DNA of 64,000 bases from Hyphomicrobiales bacterium (GTDB lineage Bacteria > Pseudomonadota > Alphaproteobacteria > Rhizobiales > Devosiaceae). The notes beneath the pieces were generated by a model. It was not told where the DNA came from, made no database searches, and saw nothing but the letters and a program-made list of their open reading frames with translations. The position numbers were made by a program, and so were the translations under genes. The DNA lies in NCBI GenBank assembly GCA_027065555.1, contig JAMONS010000132.1:1-64000 (forward strand). Reading direction: 5' to 3'. This document shows, one piece after another, positions 19,123 to 27,842 of this stretch (the stretch's first letter is position 1; each line of letters begins with the position of its first letter).

Positions 19123-19147
19123 ACTAATATTTATTAGTTCCTTGACA
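19123..19147 (+). promoter_or_regulatory. Palindromic operator candidate and -35 element before sqr
   Basis: ACTAATA-TT-TATTAGT (19123-19138) is a perfect 16-base palindrome. It is followed after three bases by TTGACA (19142-19147), a consensus -35; the -10 is weak (TTAATA or GTTAAT at 17-18 spacing). The site is about 80 bases before the SQR start, in a gap (18901-19214) that is otherwise very AT-rich with no recognised feature. AT-rich palindromes of this type are bound by ArsR-family sulfide sensors (BigR/SqrR) in other bacteria; that link is inferred. Confidence 0.5.
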
Positions 19148-19214
19148 TGGGATAATAATTTCAAGTTAATAATAATATGATGTTTTTGGCATAAATAAAA
19201 CAGGAGATATTAAA

Positions 19215-20501
19215 ATGGCTCATGTGGTAGTTTTGGGAGCAGGATTAGGTGGGGCTATTATGGCCTACGAAATGAAGGAGCAGCTTCGTAAAGAAGATAG
19301 TATCACCGTTGTTACAAAAGACAAGAAATATCATTTTGTGCCGTCAAATCCGTGGGTAGCAGTCAATTGGCGCACGCGTAAAGATATTGAAATTGATCTT
19401 CGACCAGTAATGGAAAAACATGGCATTGGTTTTATTTCTGAGGCGGCGACAAAAATCATACCTAAAGAAAACAAAATAGAAACGGCTGATGGCGAGTCAA
19501 TTACCTATGATTATTTAATAATTGCAACGGGTCCAGAGTTGGCATTTGATGAAATTGAAGGGCTTGGACCTGAAGGTAATACGCAATCTGTTTGTCATAT
19601 TGATCATGCGGTGCAAGCTGGCAAGGCATTTGATGAATTTTGCAAAGATCCTGGACCTATTGTAGTTGGCGCAGTGCAGGGGGCTTCGTGTTTTGGGCCT
19701 GCTTATGAATTTATGTTTATTCTTGAAACCGAATTACGAAAACGTAAAATCCGTGATAAAGTGCCAATTACTTATGTAACCTCAGAGCCTTATATTGGGC
19801 ATCTTGGGCTTGATGGGGTTGGTGATACTAAAGGTTTGCTAGAGAGCGCAATGCGTGACAAGCATATTAAATGGATGACTTCTTCTAAAATACAAAAAGT
19901 TGAAAAAGAGGTTATGCACGTAGAATCAATTGGAAAGGACGGTAATTCGACAGGCATTACAGAAGTGCCATTCAAATTTTCAATGATGTTACCAGCTTTT
20001 CGCGGTATCAAACCACTGATGGGGATAGATGGACTGGTTAATCCGCGTGGTTTTGTTATAGTTGATGAACATCAACAAAATCCAACTTATAAAAATATTT
20101 TTTCGGTTGGTGTTTGTGTTGCTATTCCGCCGATTGGTCCAACACCTGTTCCCGTAGGAGTGCCAAAAACCGGCTTTATGATTGAGTCTATGGTAACGGC
20201 GACAGCGCATAATATTGGACAATTGGTACGTCAAGAAGAGCCAACTCATCAAGGCACATGGAATGCTTTTTGTCTTGCTGATTTTGGTGATGGAGGCATT
20301 GCCTTTATTGCACAGCCACAAATTCCCCCTCGTAATGTTAATTGGTCATCAAGTGGTAAATGGGTACATATGGCAAAAGTTGGTTTTGAAAAATATTTTA
20401 TGGGTAAGATGAAGCGCGGCAAATCTGAACCATTTTATGAAAGTGCGGCTATGAAACTGCTTGGGCTTGATAAGATAAAAAAAGTGACAAAAGATAAATA
20501 G
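19215..20501 (+). CDS. sqr: Sulfide:quinone oxidoreductase
   Basis: A 428-residue FAD enzyme with an N-terminal dinucleotide-binding motif (VVVLGAGLGGAIMAYEM, residues 4-20). It oxidises sulfide at the membrane surface and passes electrons to quinone. Cysteines at 127, 159 (in VGAVQGASCFGPAYEF) and 353 correspond in spacing to the three catalytic cysteines of the Acidithiobacillus type I enzyme; a further cysteine is at 301. The C-terminal segment has an amphipathic, basic end (GKMKRGKSEPF) suited to monotopic membrane binding. A strong AGGAGA ribosome-binding site precedes the ATG. No other sulfur-oxidation gene adjoins, so its role may be sulfide detoxification. Confidence 0.93.
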   Translation: MAHVVVLGAGLGGAIMAYEMKEQLRKEDSITVVTKDKKYHFVPSNPWVAVNWRTRKDIEIDLRPVMEKHGIGFISEAATKIIPKENKIETADGESITYDYLIIATGPELAFDEIEGLGPEGNTQSVCHIDHAVQAGKAFDEFCKDPGPIVVGAVQGASCFGPAYEFMFILETELRKRKIRDKVPITYVTSEPYIGHLGLDGVGDTKGLLESAMRDKHIKWMTSSKIQKVEKEVMHVESIGKDGNSTGITEVPFKFSMMLPAFRGIKPLMGIDGLVNPRGFVIVDEHQQNPTYKNIFSVGVCVAIPPIGPTPVPVGVPKTGFMIESMVTATAHNIGQLVRQEEPTHQGTWNAFCLADFGDGGIAFIAQPQIPPRNVNWSSSGKWVHMAKVGFEKYFMGKMKRGKSEPFYESAAMKLLGLDKIKKVTKDK

Positions 20502-20527
20502 TCAATTATTTCAAAATAATTATATTA

Positions 20528-20560
20528 ATGCCTCGCTCAGGATTGAGTGGGGCATTTTGT
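20528..20560 (+). terminator. Rho-independent terminator after sqr
   Basis: Arms 20528-20539 and 20544-20555 pair over 12 bp (with G-T wobbles on the plus-strand RNA) around a GGAT loop, followed by TTTG TTT. It lies 27 bases after the SQR stop codon. Confidence 0.75.
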
Positions 20561-20566
20561 TTGAAA

Positions 20567-21133
20567 TTAAGTTAAATAATAGCATTGCTCTATAATATAT
20601 GGTCCGCCCCCTATTGATGGTTTTGCTGAAAAAACACAATAATTATCAACAGTAAAACTAAGCGGTTTTGTGAAATTATTTATTGCAAGATAATTGGCAA
20701 TTTCATCGCTTTTATTTTTTTGCTCACGTTTAGAATTGGCGCGATAATAGCTAAAGCGTGCCAAAGTAATATGAGGGGTAAATTTTCTTGCTTCTATCTC
20801 TATTCCAAGTAATTGCAATTTATGGAGTAAGGTATTTCTTAGCTGAGTAAGCGCCTCATTTTGTTTGATATTGGCAATAAGTGCGCGTGGTTTTTTATGT
20901 CCAAAGACATCAAGCCTATCAATTTCTAACTCAAAAGGCTCACCAAATTTAATTTTCTCAAATACGTGAGTAATTTGTTGAGCTAATATTTCATCAATAT
21001 CGCCAATAAAACAAAGGGTAATATGGAAGTCATTTTTATCTATAAAGCGTGCATTTGCTATTCCAACTTGCCTTAATTCTAAAAGGCTGGCAATCTTGTT
21101 TGGTATTTTTATTGCGGTAAATAATCTGGGCAT
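20567..21133 (-). CDS. thpR: RNA 2',3'-cyclic phosphodiesterase (ThpR/LigT)
   Basis: A 2H phosphoesterase of about 188 residues. The two HxT/S motifs are FHITLCFIGD and FTPHITLARF. The family opens cyclic phosphates on RNA and can ligate tRNA halves in vitro. I place the start at the Met giving MPRLFTAIKIP, as most homologues start there; the frame is open upstream to an ATG at 21181 (adding MRQFQGDYTNKLKFFV), and neither site has a strong ribosome-binding site. It is divergent from the BI-1 gene and convergent with sqr. Confidence 0.85.
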   Translation of the reverse strand: MPRLFTAIKIPNKIASLLELRQVGIANARFIDKNDFHITLCFIGDIDEILAQQITHVFEKIKFGEPFELEIDRLDVFGHKKPRALIANIKQNEALTQLRNTLLHKLQLLGIEIEARKFTPHITLARFSYYRANSKREQKNKSDEIANYLAINNFTKPLSFTVDNYCVFSAKPSIGGGPYIIEQCYYLT

Positions 21134-21233
21134 CACAAAAAATTTAAGTTTGTTTGTGTAATCACCTTGAAATTGTCGCATAACATAGTCATATTAGGCA
21201 AGATTATTTATTCACTAAACAAAAGGTATAATA

Positions 21234-21959
21234 ATGGCACAATTTGATCGACAAAATGTAAGGTCACAAACAGGCTCAGCGGCAATGATAGATGAGGGTT
21301 TGCGCTCTTATATGCTTAAAGTTTATAATTATATGAGCATTGGGCTTGGTATTACTGGCGTTGTTGCTTTTTTCTTTAATCAATGGGTTATGTCAGATCC
21401 AGCAATAGCGCAAATTGTATATGGTAGCGCTCTAAAGTGGGTTATTATGCTTGCGCCTATTGCTTTTGTTCTGGTTTTATCATTTCGCATCAATAAAATG
21501 AGTGCCGCAACGGCGCAACTGACCTTTTGGGCATTTGCAACCGTCATGGGGCTTTCGCTGGCCTCCATTTTCTTAGTCTATACAGGCACTTCAATCGCAC
21601 GTGTGTTCTTTATCACAGCGGCAACATTTGGTGCTATGAGCCTTTATGGATATACAACAAAGCGTGATCTAACTAATTGGGGCTCATTCTTATTTATGGG
21701 GCTTATCGGTATTATCATTGCTATGGTTGTAAATATTTTTATGCAATCTTCGGCTTTAGCATTTGGTATTTCGGTTGTCGGTGTGTTGGTATTTGTTGGG
21801 CTTACTGCTTATGATACGCAAAAAATCAAAGAAGAATATCTAGAAACTGATGGGCATGAAATAATGGGTAAAAAAGCCATTATGGGTGCGTTGCGTCTGT
21901 ATCTTGATTTCATCAACCTGTTCTTGATGTTGCTTCGTCTATTTGGCAACCGCAATTAA
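21234..21959 (+). CDS. Bax inhibitor-1/YccA family membrane protein
   Basis: A 241-residue protein with seven hydrophobic segments, beginning near residue 32 (YNYMSIGLGITGVVAFFF). The BI-1 family features are present: FWAFATVMGLSLASIFL, FITAATFGAMSLYGYTTKRDL, and the C-terminal GLTAYDTQKIKEEY containing the pair of aspartates linked to a pH-sensitive calcium leak in family structures. E. coli relatives are YccA and YbhL. Function in bacteria is mostly unknown, with links to FtsH proteolysis for YccA. It ends before a clear terminator and looks monocistronic. Confidence 0.93.
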   Translation: MAQFDRQNVRSQTGSAAMIDEGLRSYMLKVYNYMSIGLGITGVVAFFFNQWVMSDPAIAQIVYGSALKWVIMLAPIAFVLVLSFRINKMSAATAQLTFWAFATVMGLSLASIFLVYTGTSIARVFFITAATFGAMSLYGYTTKRDLTNWGSFLFMGLIGIIIAMVVNIFMQSSALAFGISVVGVLVFVGLTAYDTQKIKEEYLETDGHEIMGKKAIMGALRLYLDFINLFLMLLRLFGNRN

Positions 21960-22015
21960 ATATGGTTTGTGCATAAATATTTGCATATTTAGATATTGAG
22001 TTTATTAAATTATTT

Positions 22016-22049
22016 CCGCACCTTAGATAATCTGAGGTGCGGATTTGTT
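22016..22049 (+). terminator. Rho-independent terminator after the BI-1 gene
   Basis: CCGCACCT (22016-22023) pairs perfectly with AGGTGCGG (22035-22042), with further pairing inside, and is followed by ATTTGTTTT. It is 57 bases after the BI-1 stop codon and just before the GNAT gene. Confidence 0.75.
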
Positions 22050-22062
22050 TTAGGTTAAGGCA

Positions 22063-22563
22063 ATGACAGATAATATAATTTTACGCCGCTTTGAAAAAAC
22101 CGATGTACCAGATATTCATAAAATTTATTCTTATTATGTCAATAATTCGGTGGTTACATTTGATATTGATGCGCCTAGTGAAAAGGCAATAGAGAAAAAA
22201 TATTTTGACATTGCGAAAAAAGATCATCCGATAATTATTGCGCAAGTGGACAATGAGGTGGTGGGATTTGCTTATGCTTCAAATTTTCGTCCTCGCCCCG
22301 CCTATCGCTTTACTTGTGAGAATGCGATTTATATTGATAATAATATGGTGGGTAGAGGAATAGGGGATTTATTATTAGCTGAATTGCTTAAACAAGCAAA
22401 AGATTTTGGCTTTAATCAAATGATTGCGATAGTAACAGCAAGCGCTAATTCTTCGATTAAACTGCATAAAAAACATGGCTTTGAAATATTGGGCGAGTTC
22501 CCTGAATTGGGCTATAAATTTGATAAATGGCACTCAATTATTCATATGCAAAGAAAGCTTTGA
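22063..22563 (+). CDS. GNAT acetyltransferase, phosphinothricin acetyltransferase-like
   Basis: A 166-residue N-acetyltransferase. It matches the PAT/MnaT subfamily: ILRRFEKTDVPDIHKIYSYYVNNSVVTFD at the N-terminus, GFAYASNFRPRPAYRFTCENAIYI in the middle, the acetyl-CoA loop MVGRGIGDLLLAELL, and the SIKLHKKHGFE motif. Enzymes of this group acetylate methionine sulfoximine, methionine sulfone or phosphinothricin; the substrate here is not known. AAGG lies 4 bases before the ATG. It follows the terminator of the BI-1 gene, so it is probably transcribed separately. Confidence 0.9.
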   Translation: MTDNIILRRFEKTDVPDIHKIYSYYVNNSVVTFDIDAPSEKAIEKKYFDIAKKDHPIIIAQVDNEVVGFAYASNFRPRPAYRFTCENAIYIDNNMVGRGIGDLLLAELLKQAKDFGFNQMIAIVTASANSSIKLHKKHGFEILGEFPELGYKFDKWHSIIHMQRKL

Positions 22564-22649
22564 ATAAAATAGTTACAATTTAGTAAGAAATAATCGCTTT
22601 TTGAACACAATATGCCCTAAAAAATGTCAAATTAAGCAATCATATTATG

Positions 22650-22783
22650 TTTGTTGCCGTGAGTACTCAGAGTTGGGATTGATAGAGCCCCCAAACCATG
22701 AAGTCCTAACTTTGGCAGGCCTTAATTGGGTCTAAGGCAATTTTTGACGCTCTCATGTTCTTGCCAACATGGGGGCGTTTTTA
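22650..22783 (+). ncRNA. Candidate structured small RNA
   Basis: The 256-base gap between the GNAT gene and the minus-strand DUF1223 gene holds a stretch with strong RNA structure and no reading frame. TCAGAGTTGGG (22667-22677) can pair over 11 bp, with wobbles, with CCTAACTTTGG (22705-22715), enclosing a C-rich loop. A second hairpin GCCTT/AAGGC (22719-22738) is followed by AATTTTT. A third, strong hairpin ends in TTTTT. A TATTAT -10-like box lies at 22643-22648, but no good -35 was found. I could not assign a known RNA family; 6S RNA was considered and not supported. Confidence 0.5.
22748..22782 (+). terminator. Rho-independent terminator of the candidate small RNA
   Basis: CGCTCTCATGTT (22748-22759) pairs with AACATGGGGGCG (22766-22777) over 12 bp including G-T wobbles, with a 6-base loop and a TTTTT tail. 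The wobble pattern favours the plus-strand transcript. Confidence 0.8.
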
Positions 22784-22819
22784 TTATAGGTCCTATCTTC
22801 TAGTTATGGGTCAATTTAT

Positions 22820-23566
22820 TTAGCGAAAATATGAAGTTGCGCCAAGAATACGACCCGGTAATCCGTTAAAATCTTCTTGTAATATAATAGCAAACCCTTT
22901 GTCATCTTCTTGCAAAATTTGAGTAAAAGGTAATTTAATATTCACGCCTTTTTTTGGATTCCACATTGTAAGTGCTCGGCGCTCATTTGCGATATTTGAA
23001 TAGGTGAAAACCTTACCAGAATTTTCACCACGTGTAATTTCTACTTCTCTAGTTGATTTAATATTAACTAACCAAATTATAGCTTCGCTAAGTTCTTTAT
23101 TACTTGAAATAGATATTTCAAGATAATCATCGTCATATTTTATATTTATAGGAATAAATAATTTGGCGTTTGATAATATTTTATCTATTGCATTTGTGTT
23201 TGAGCCAACGACATCTTTAGTGCCATTAATCATTAATTGCGGGGTGTATATGTGATTGGTTTTTTGAATGCTAGAATAAGCTCTTTGTAAATTAGAATTT
23301 TCAGAATTGGCAAAAATATCTTTCCAGCCAATATAGTCCCAATAATCAACATGATAGGCAAGCGCAATAATATCTTCCCTCTCGCCTAATTTCTTGAGCA
23401 ACTTATCAGCTACTGGGCAAGAAGAGCACCCTTGTGAAGTGAAAAGTTCGAGCACTGCTATTGGTGAGGTCTTAACCTCACCAGCTTGCGCCAAGCCAGT
23501 TAATAAAAAAGGCAGTGCAATAGAAAATAAAATTATTTTTTTCAAATTAAAATAAAAAGCACGCAT
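22820..23566 (-). CDS. DUF1223 family secreted thioredoxin-fold protein
   Basis: A 248-residue exported protein. A signal peptide runs to about residue 28 (FLLTGLAQAG). The mature N-terminus has VLELFTSQGCSSCPVADKLL, a CxxC in a thioredoxin-like context typical of DUF1223, followed by ALAYHVDYWDYIGWKDIF and the cis-proline strand IYTPQLMING. DUF1223 proteins are common in alphaproteobacteria, often near acnA and cytochrome c maturation genes as here, but no activity is established. It lies 77 bases downstream of acnA on the same strand. Confidence 0.9.
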   Translation of the reverse strand: MRAFYFNLKKIILFSIALPFLLTGLAQAGEVKTSPIAVLELFTSQGCSSCPVADKLLKKLGEREDIIALAYHVDYWDYIGWKDIFANSENSNLQRAYSSIQKTNHIYTPQLMINGTKDVVGSNTNAIDKILSNAKLFIPINIKYDDDYLEISISSNKELSEAIIWLVNIKSTREVEITRGENSGKVFTYSNIANERRALTMWNPKKGVNIKLPFTQILQEDDKGFAIILQEDFNGLPGRILGATSYFR

Positions 23567-23643
23567 ATTATTTCTATAAAAGATGTTTCCAACAAAGGCT
23601 AGTAACAGATAGGTGAAAGCAATTTGAGAAAAGAGATAAGTCC

Positions 23644-26319
23644 TTATGAAACTAAGTTTCTAAGCACATATTGCAAAATACCACCATTTTTGAAATATTC
23701 TAATTCATTTTCAGTATCAATGCGGCAAAGAGTTTTTATGGTTTTTTCTTCACCATTTGCAGAAATAATTTTTACCTTCACATTAGTACGAGGTGAAATA
23801 TCACCAATATGCTCAATGCTAACTTGCTCATCACCGCTTAGCCCCAGCTGTTCCCAGCTCTGACCATCAATAAATTGCAATGGCAAAACACCCATGCCAA
23901 TTAGATTTGAGCGGTGAATTCTTTCAAAACTTTGCACAATAACCGCCCTTACTCCAAGCAATAATGTGCCCTTTGCCGCCCAATCTCTTGAAGAGCCTGT
24001 GCCATATTCTTTGCCAGCAAAAACAACTAGTGGGGTGTTATTTTCCTGATATTGCATTGCCGCATCATAAATTGGCATTTGCTCGCCGCCCAAGCCAACA
24101 GTAAAGCCGCCCTCAACGCCCTTTACCATTTGGTTTTTAATGCGAATATTGGCAAATGTACCACGCATCATAACTTCGTGATTGCCACGTCTTGAGCCAT
24201 AAGAATTAAAATCTTTTGGTTGAACTTGGTGCTCAATTAGATATTTACCAGCTGGGCTATCTTTTTTGAATGAGCCAGCGGGGGATATATGATCTGTGGT
24301 AATAGAATCAGCAAATAGACCCAATATGCGAGCATTTTCTATATCTTTAATTGGTTTTGGCTCTAATGTTAGACCCTCAAAGTAGGGTGGGTTTTTAACA
24401 TATGTAGAAGATGGGTTCCAATTATAGGTTTCACCACCACTAACCTCAATATTTTGCCAATGTTCATCACCCTTGAACACGTCAGCATAACGATTTAAGA
24501 ACATATCTCTGGTGATAGAAGAGCGAACGGCCTGAGAAATTTCTTCATTGCTTGGCCAAATATCTTTTAGATAAACGGGATTGCCATTTTTATCATTACC
24601 AAGAGGTTCGCTAGTAATATCAACATTTAGCGAGCCAACAATAGCATAAGCGACAACAAGAGGCGGGGAAGCAAGGTAATTGGCTTTAATATCGGGGCTA
24701 ATGCGCCCTTCAAAATTGCGATTGCCTGAAAGAACTGAGCAAGCAACTAAATCATTTTCTTTAATGCTCTGAGAAATATCAATATCTAGTGGCCCTGAAT
24801 TACCAATGCAAGTTGTGCAACCATAACCAACTAGATCAAAACCCATTGCATCGAGATCATCTTGTAAGCCTGCAGCTTTTAGATATTCAGTTACAACTTG
24901 CGATCCGGGAGCAAGGGAGGTTTTTACCCAAGGTTTGGTTTTTAGCCCTTTCTCCATTGCTTTTTTAGCTAAAAGTCCTGCTGCAATCATTACAGAGGGG
25001 TTTGATGTATTGGTGCAAGAGGTGATAGCGGCAATTACAATATCACCGTGCGAAAGCGTGTAATCTTTATTTGCAACATTAGCATTAGGATTATCGCTCT
25101 TATTAAATTCGCCTTTAAGGTCTTCAGAAAATTTAGACTTAGCATCACTTAGTGATATTCTATCTTGTGGTCTTTTTGGCCCTGAAATTGACGGTACAAC
25201 AGAACTTAAATCAAGCCCTATAGTGTCAGTAAAAACAGGGTCAGCACTTGAGTTATCACGATACATACCTTGCGCTTTGGCATAGGCTTTTACCAATGTA
25301 ATTCTATCCTCATCACGCCCTGTAATTTTAAGATAATTTATCGTATCTTCATCTATTGGAAAAAAACCGCAAGTTGCGCCATATTCGGGTGCCATATTGG
25401 CAATAGTTGCCATATCTTCCAGCGTTAGATTATCTAAGCCCTCACCATAAAACTCAACAAATTTACCCACCACGCCTTTTTTGCGTAACATTTCAACTAC
25501 TGTAAGCACAATATCAGTAGCAGTGATGCCCTCAACCGCTTTACCTGTTAGCTTAAAGCCAATAACTTCAGGAATAAGCATGGTTATTGGTTGTCCAAGC
25601 ATAGCAGCTTCTGCCTCAATGCCGCCAACGCCCCAACCAAGCACCGCTAGGCCATTAACCATTGTAGTGTGGCTATCTGTGCCAACTAAACTATCAGGAT
25701 AAGCAATGGTTACGCCATCAATTTCGTTTGTCCAAACCGTTTGCGCTAAATATTCAAGATTTACCTGATGAATAATTCCAGTTCCCGGAGGCACAACAGA
25801 AAAATTATCAAATGCTTCTTGTCCCCAGCGCAAAAATTCATACCTCTCGCCATTGCGTGAATATTCAAGTTCAACATTTTTTGCAAATGATGATGGAGTA
25901 CCAAAATTATCAACCATTACCGAGTGATCAATCACCAAATCAACAGGCACTAGGGGGTTTATTTTTTGTGGGTCTGCGCCAAGTTTTTTTGTTGCATCAC
26001 GCATTGCTGCCAAATCAACAACTGCTGGCACACCAGTAAAATCTTGCATTAACACACGTGAGGGGCGAAATGCTATTTCGTGGTTTGAGCTTTTAGTTTC
26101 TAGCCATTTAGCTATTGCTTTAATATCAGCTTTTTTAACTGTGTTATTATCTTCAAAGCGCAATAGATTCTCAAGTACCACTTTCATTGAGTAGGGTAAT
26201 TTTGAAATTCCTGTTAATCCATTTTTTTCGGCTTCAATAAGCGAGAAATAGACATATTCTTTGCCATTTATATTTAGAATTTTGCGACATTTGAAACTAT
26301 CAATGGATTGATTTTGCAT
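23644..26319 (-). CDS. acnA: Aconitate hydratase A
   Basis: An 891-residue [4Fe-4S] enzyme that interconverts citrate and isocitrate in the TCA cycle. The cluster cysteines are in [18 protein letters not shown] and [14 protein letters not shown]. The swivel-domain motif [17 protein letters not shown] and the [18 protein letters not shown] segment are also present. Length and motifs match the AcnA/IRP type. The ATG at 26319 is preceded by a modest AAGGTGCT. It is divergent from the ccm operon; DUF1223 follows it. Confidence 0.97.
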   Translation of the reverse strand: MQNQSIDSFKCRKILNINGKEYVYFSLIEAEKNGLTGISKLPYSMKVVLENLLRFEDNNTVKKADIKAIAKWLETKSSNHEIAFRPSRVLMQDFTGVPAVVDLAAMRDATKKLGADPQKINPLVPVDLVIDHSVMVDNFGTPSSFAKNVELEYSRNGERYEFLRWGQEAFDNFSVVPPGTGIIHQVNLEYLAQTVWTNEIDGVTIAYPDSLVGTDSHTTMVNGLAVLGWGVGGIEAEAAMLGQPITMLIPEVIGFKLTGKAVEGITATDIVLTVVEMLRKKGVVGKFVEFYGEGLDNLTLEDMATIANMAPEYGATCGFFPIDEDTINYLKITGRDEDRITLVKAYAKAQGMYRDNSSADPVFTDTIGLDLSSVVPSISGPKRPQDRISLSDAKSKFSEDLKGEFNKSDNPNANVANKDYTLSHGDIVIAAITSCTNTSNPSVMIAAGLLAKKAMEKGLKTKPWVKTSLAPGSQVVTEYLKAAGLQDDLDAMGFDLVGYGCTTCIGNSGPLDIDISQSIKENDLVACSVLSGNRNFEGRISPDIKANYLASPPLVVAYAIVGSLNVDITSEPLGNDKNGNPVYLKDIWPSNEEISQAVRSSITRDMFLNRYADVFKGDEHWQNIEVSGGETYNWNPSSTYVKNPPYFEGLTLEPKPIKDIENARILGLFADSITTDHISPAGSFKKDSPAGKYLIEHQVQPKDFNSYGSRRGNHEVMMRGTFANIRIKNQMVKGVEGGFTVGLGGEQMPIYDAAMQYQENNTPLVVFAGKEYGTGSSRDWAAKGTLLLGVRAVIVQSFERIHRSNLIGMGVLPLQFIDGQSWEQLGLSGDEQVSIEHIGDISPRTNVKVKIISANGEEKTIKTLCRIDTENELEYFKNGGILQYVLRNLVS

Positions 26320-26488
26320 GTTTTAGCACCTTAATTTTTACAGAAGTGAATCATCTGCTTGCCTTATAGAGCAAACTTGATGAAAAAATCAAATATTGCT
26401 GTAATTTTCTAATCAAGAAATTGCTACTTGCCTCAAGAGACAACTTGTTCTTTAAGTGTTTTATATTATTTTTTTTAAGAGAGTTAAC

Positions 26489-27145
26489 TTGCCAAACAAA
26501 GAAGCATACTCGTCACAACAACTAAATGTGAGCAAGCTAAGCCTTATTCGCTCTGAGCGTTTAATATTATCTGATGTTAATTTCAGCGCTAAATCGGGAA
26601 GCGGCATATTTTTGCGCGGGGATAATGGGGTTGGCAAAACTACTCTTTTAATGGCTATTGCTGGTTATTTACATATTGGTGCAGGTAAAATTACTTGGGG
26701 AACAGATAATAATGAAGAGGAGAATTCTTTAATAGAGAATCTGCATTTCATTGCGCATCAAGATGCCATCAAGCCAACGCTTAGCCTTAAAGAGAACCTT
26801 ATGTTTTGGTGTAGCCTTTATGGCGGAGCGCCAGAAAAAGTAATTGATGCCCTAAAAATAGTTGGACTTTCTCATGCTATTGATTTTGAAGCAGGGTTAC
26901 TATCGGCAGGGCAAAAAAAACGATTAAGTTTGGCAAGATTATTGGTAGCAAATAGAGCGCTTTGGTTGCTTGATGAGCCTACATCTTCGCTTGATAAGCA
27001 GGGCGATGAATTGGTTGTTAGTCTGATTGATAATCATCTTGAAAGGGGTGGTATTGCCATTATTGCTACTCATTTAGATCTAAATATAAAAAATGCTAAA
27101 ACCCTTATATTGGAAAAAGCTAATCAATATGGAGAAATTGCATGA
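26489..27145 (+). CDS. ccmA: Heme exporter ATP-binding protein CcmA
   Basis: An ABC ATPase of about 218 residues from the cytochrome c maturation system. Walker A is RGDNGVGKTTLL, the signature LSAGQKKRLSLARLL and Walker B LWLLDEPTSSLD. With CcmB it powers release of holo-CcmE from CcmC. I place the start at the TTG at 26489, which has AAGAGAG five bases upstream; a GTG at 26456 would add an unlikely hydrophobic extension. It overlaps ccmB by 4 bases. The signature uses SAGQ rather than the common SxGQ spelling variants but is functional-looking. Confidence 0.93.
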   Translation: MPNKEAYSSQQLNVSKLSLIRSERLILSDVNFSAKSGSGIFLRGDNGVGKTTLLMAIAGYLHIGAGKITWGTDNNEEENSLIENLHFIAHQDAIKPTLSLKENLMFWCSLYGGAPEKVIDALKIVGLSHAIDFEAGLLSAGQKKRLSLARLLVANRALWLLDEPTSSLDKQGDELVVSLIDNHLERGGIAIIATHLDLNIKNAKTLILEKANQYGEIA

Positions 27146-27807
27146 AGGCTTTTTTATCCATCATTAGGCGTGATATAAAATTAGCTACCAGCTCATTTGG
27201 TGATATGCTTACTTTAGTATTATTTTTTATAATGATTGGGGTAATAGTTCCAATAGCTATTGGGCCTGATAAAAATCTATTAGCCTCAATAGCCCCCGGT
27301 GTGATATGGATTGCTGCCTTTTTATCTTCACTGTTAGCGCTTGATAAAATGTTTCGCCAAGATTTTGATGATGGCTCATTATTAGCCATGCGCCACGCTT
27401 CTATTTCATTTGAAGCAATAGTATTTGCAAAACTTATCGCCCATTGGCTAACCTCAATATTACCACTAATTATCGCCACTCCAATGCTTGCTTTAATGCT
27501 CAATATGAATACACAGATTTTAATATATACAATTATTTCTTTGCTTGTTGGCACGCCAGCGCTTATTTCCTTTGGGGCAGTTGGGGCGGCAATTACTGTT
27601 TCGCTTAGGCGGGGCGGGCTTATTGCACCAGTGCTTATTTTGCCACTTTCATTGCCGATCTTAATTTTTGGTGTTTCAGCAATAAAGTTGGGAACAGGCG
27701 CAGGTACTCAAAGTGCTGCTTTGTTAATTTTAGGGGCAATATCTCTTATAACGGTTGCATTCACTCCGTTTGCTAGCGCACTTGCACTTAAGCTAACACA
27801 GGAGTAA
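27142..27807 (+). CDS. ccmB: Heme exporter membrane protein CcmB
   Basis: A 221-residue inner-membrane protein with six hydrophobic segments. It matches CcmB: RRDIKLATSSFGDMLTLVLFF at the N-terminus, SIAPGVIWIAAFLSSLLALDKMFRQDFDDGSLL, and GAVGAAITVSLRRGGLIAPVLILPL. It forms the membrane part of the CcmAB complex. The ATGA overlap with ccmA suggests translational coupling. Confidence 0.95.
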   Translation: MKAFLSIIRRDIKLATSSFGDMLTLVLFFIMIGVIVPIAIGPDKNLLASIAPGVIWIAAFLSSLLALDKMFRQDFDDGSLLAMRHASISFEAIVFAKLIAHWLTSILPLIIATPMLALMLNMNTQILIYTIISLLVGTPALISFGAVGAAITVSLRRGGLIAPVLILPLSLPILIFGVSAIKLGTGAGTQSAALLILGAISLITVAFTPFASALALKLTQE

Positions 27808-27809
27808 AC

Positions 27810-27842
27810 ATGAAAAAACATTTCGAATGGAAAAATAAATGA
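27810..27842 (+). CDS. Possible 10-codon leader ORF overlapping ccmC
   Basis: An ATG with AGGAG a few bases upstream opens a 10-codon frame (MKKHFEWKNK) that ends in TGA overlapping the ccmC ATG as ATGA. The ribosome-binding site belongs to this mini-ORF; ccmC itself has no good one. It could couple ribosome delivery to ccmC, or be the remnant of an older start. It is too short to judge by coding bias. Confidence 0.35.
   Translation: MKKHFEWKNK

Noticed and set aside
22650-22783. Assignment of the intergenic RNA as 6S RNA or SRP 4.5S RNA
   Set aside because: The conserved 4.5S loop (GGAAGGAAGCA-like) is absent and I could not build the long rod with central bubble of 6S with confidence.
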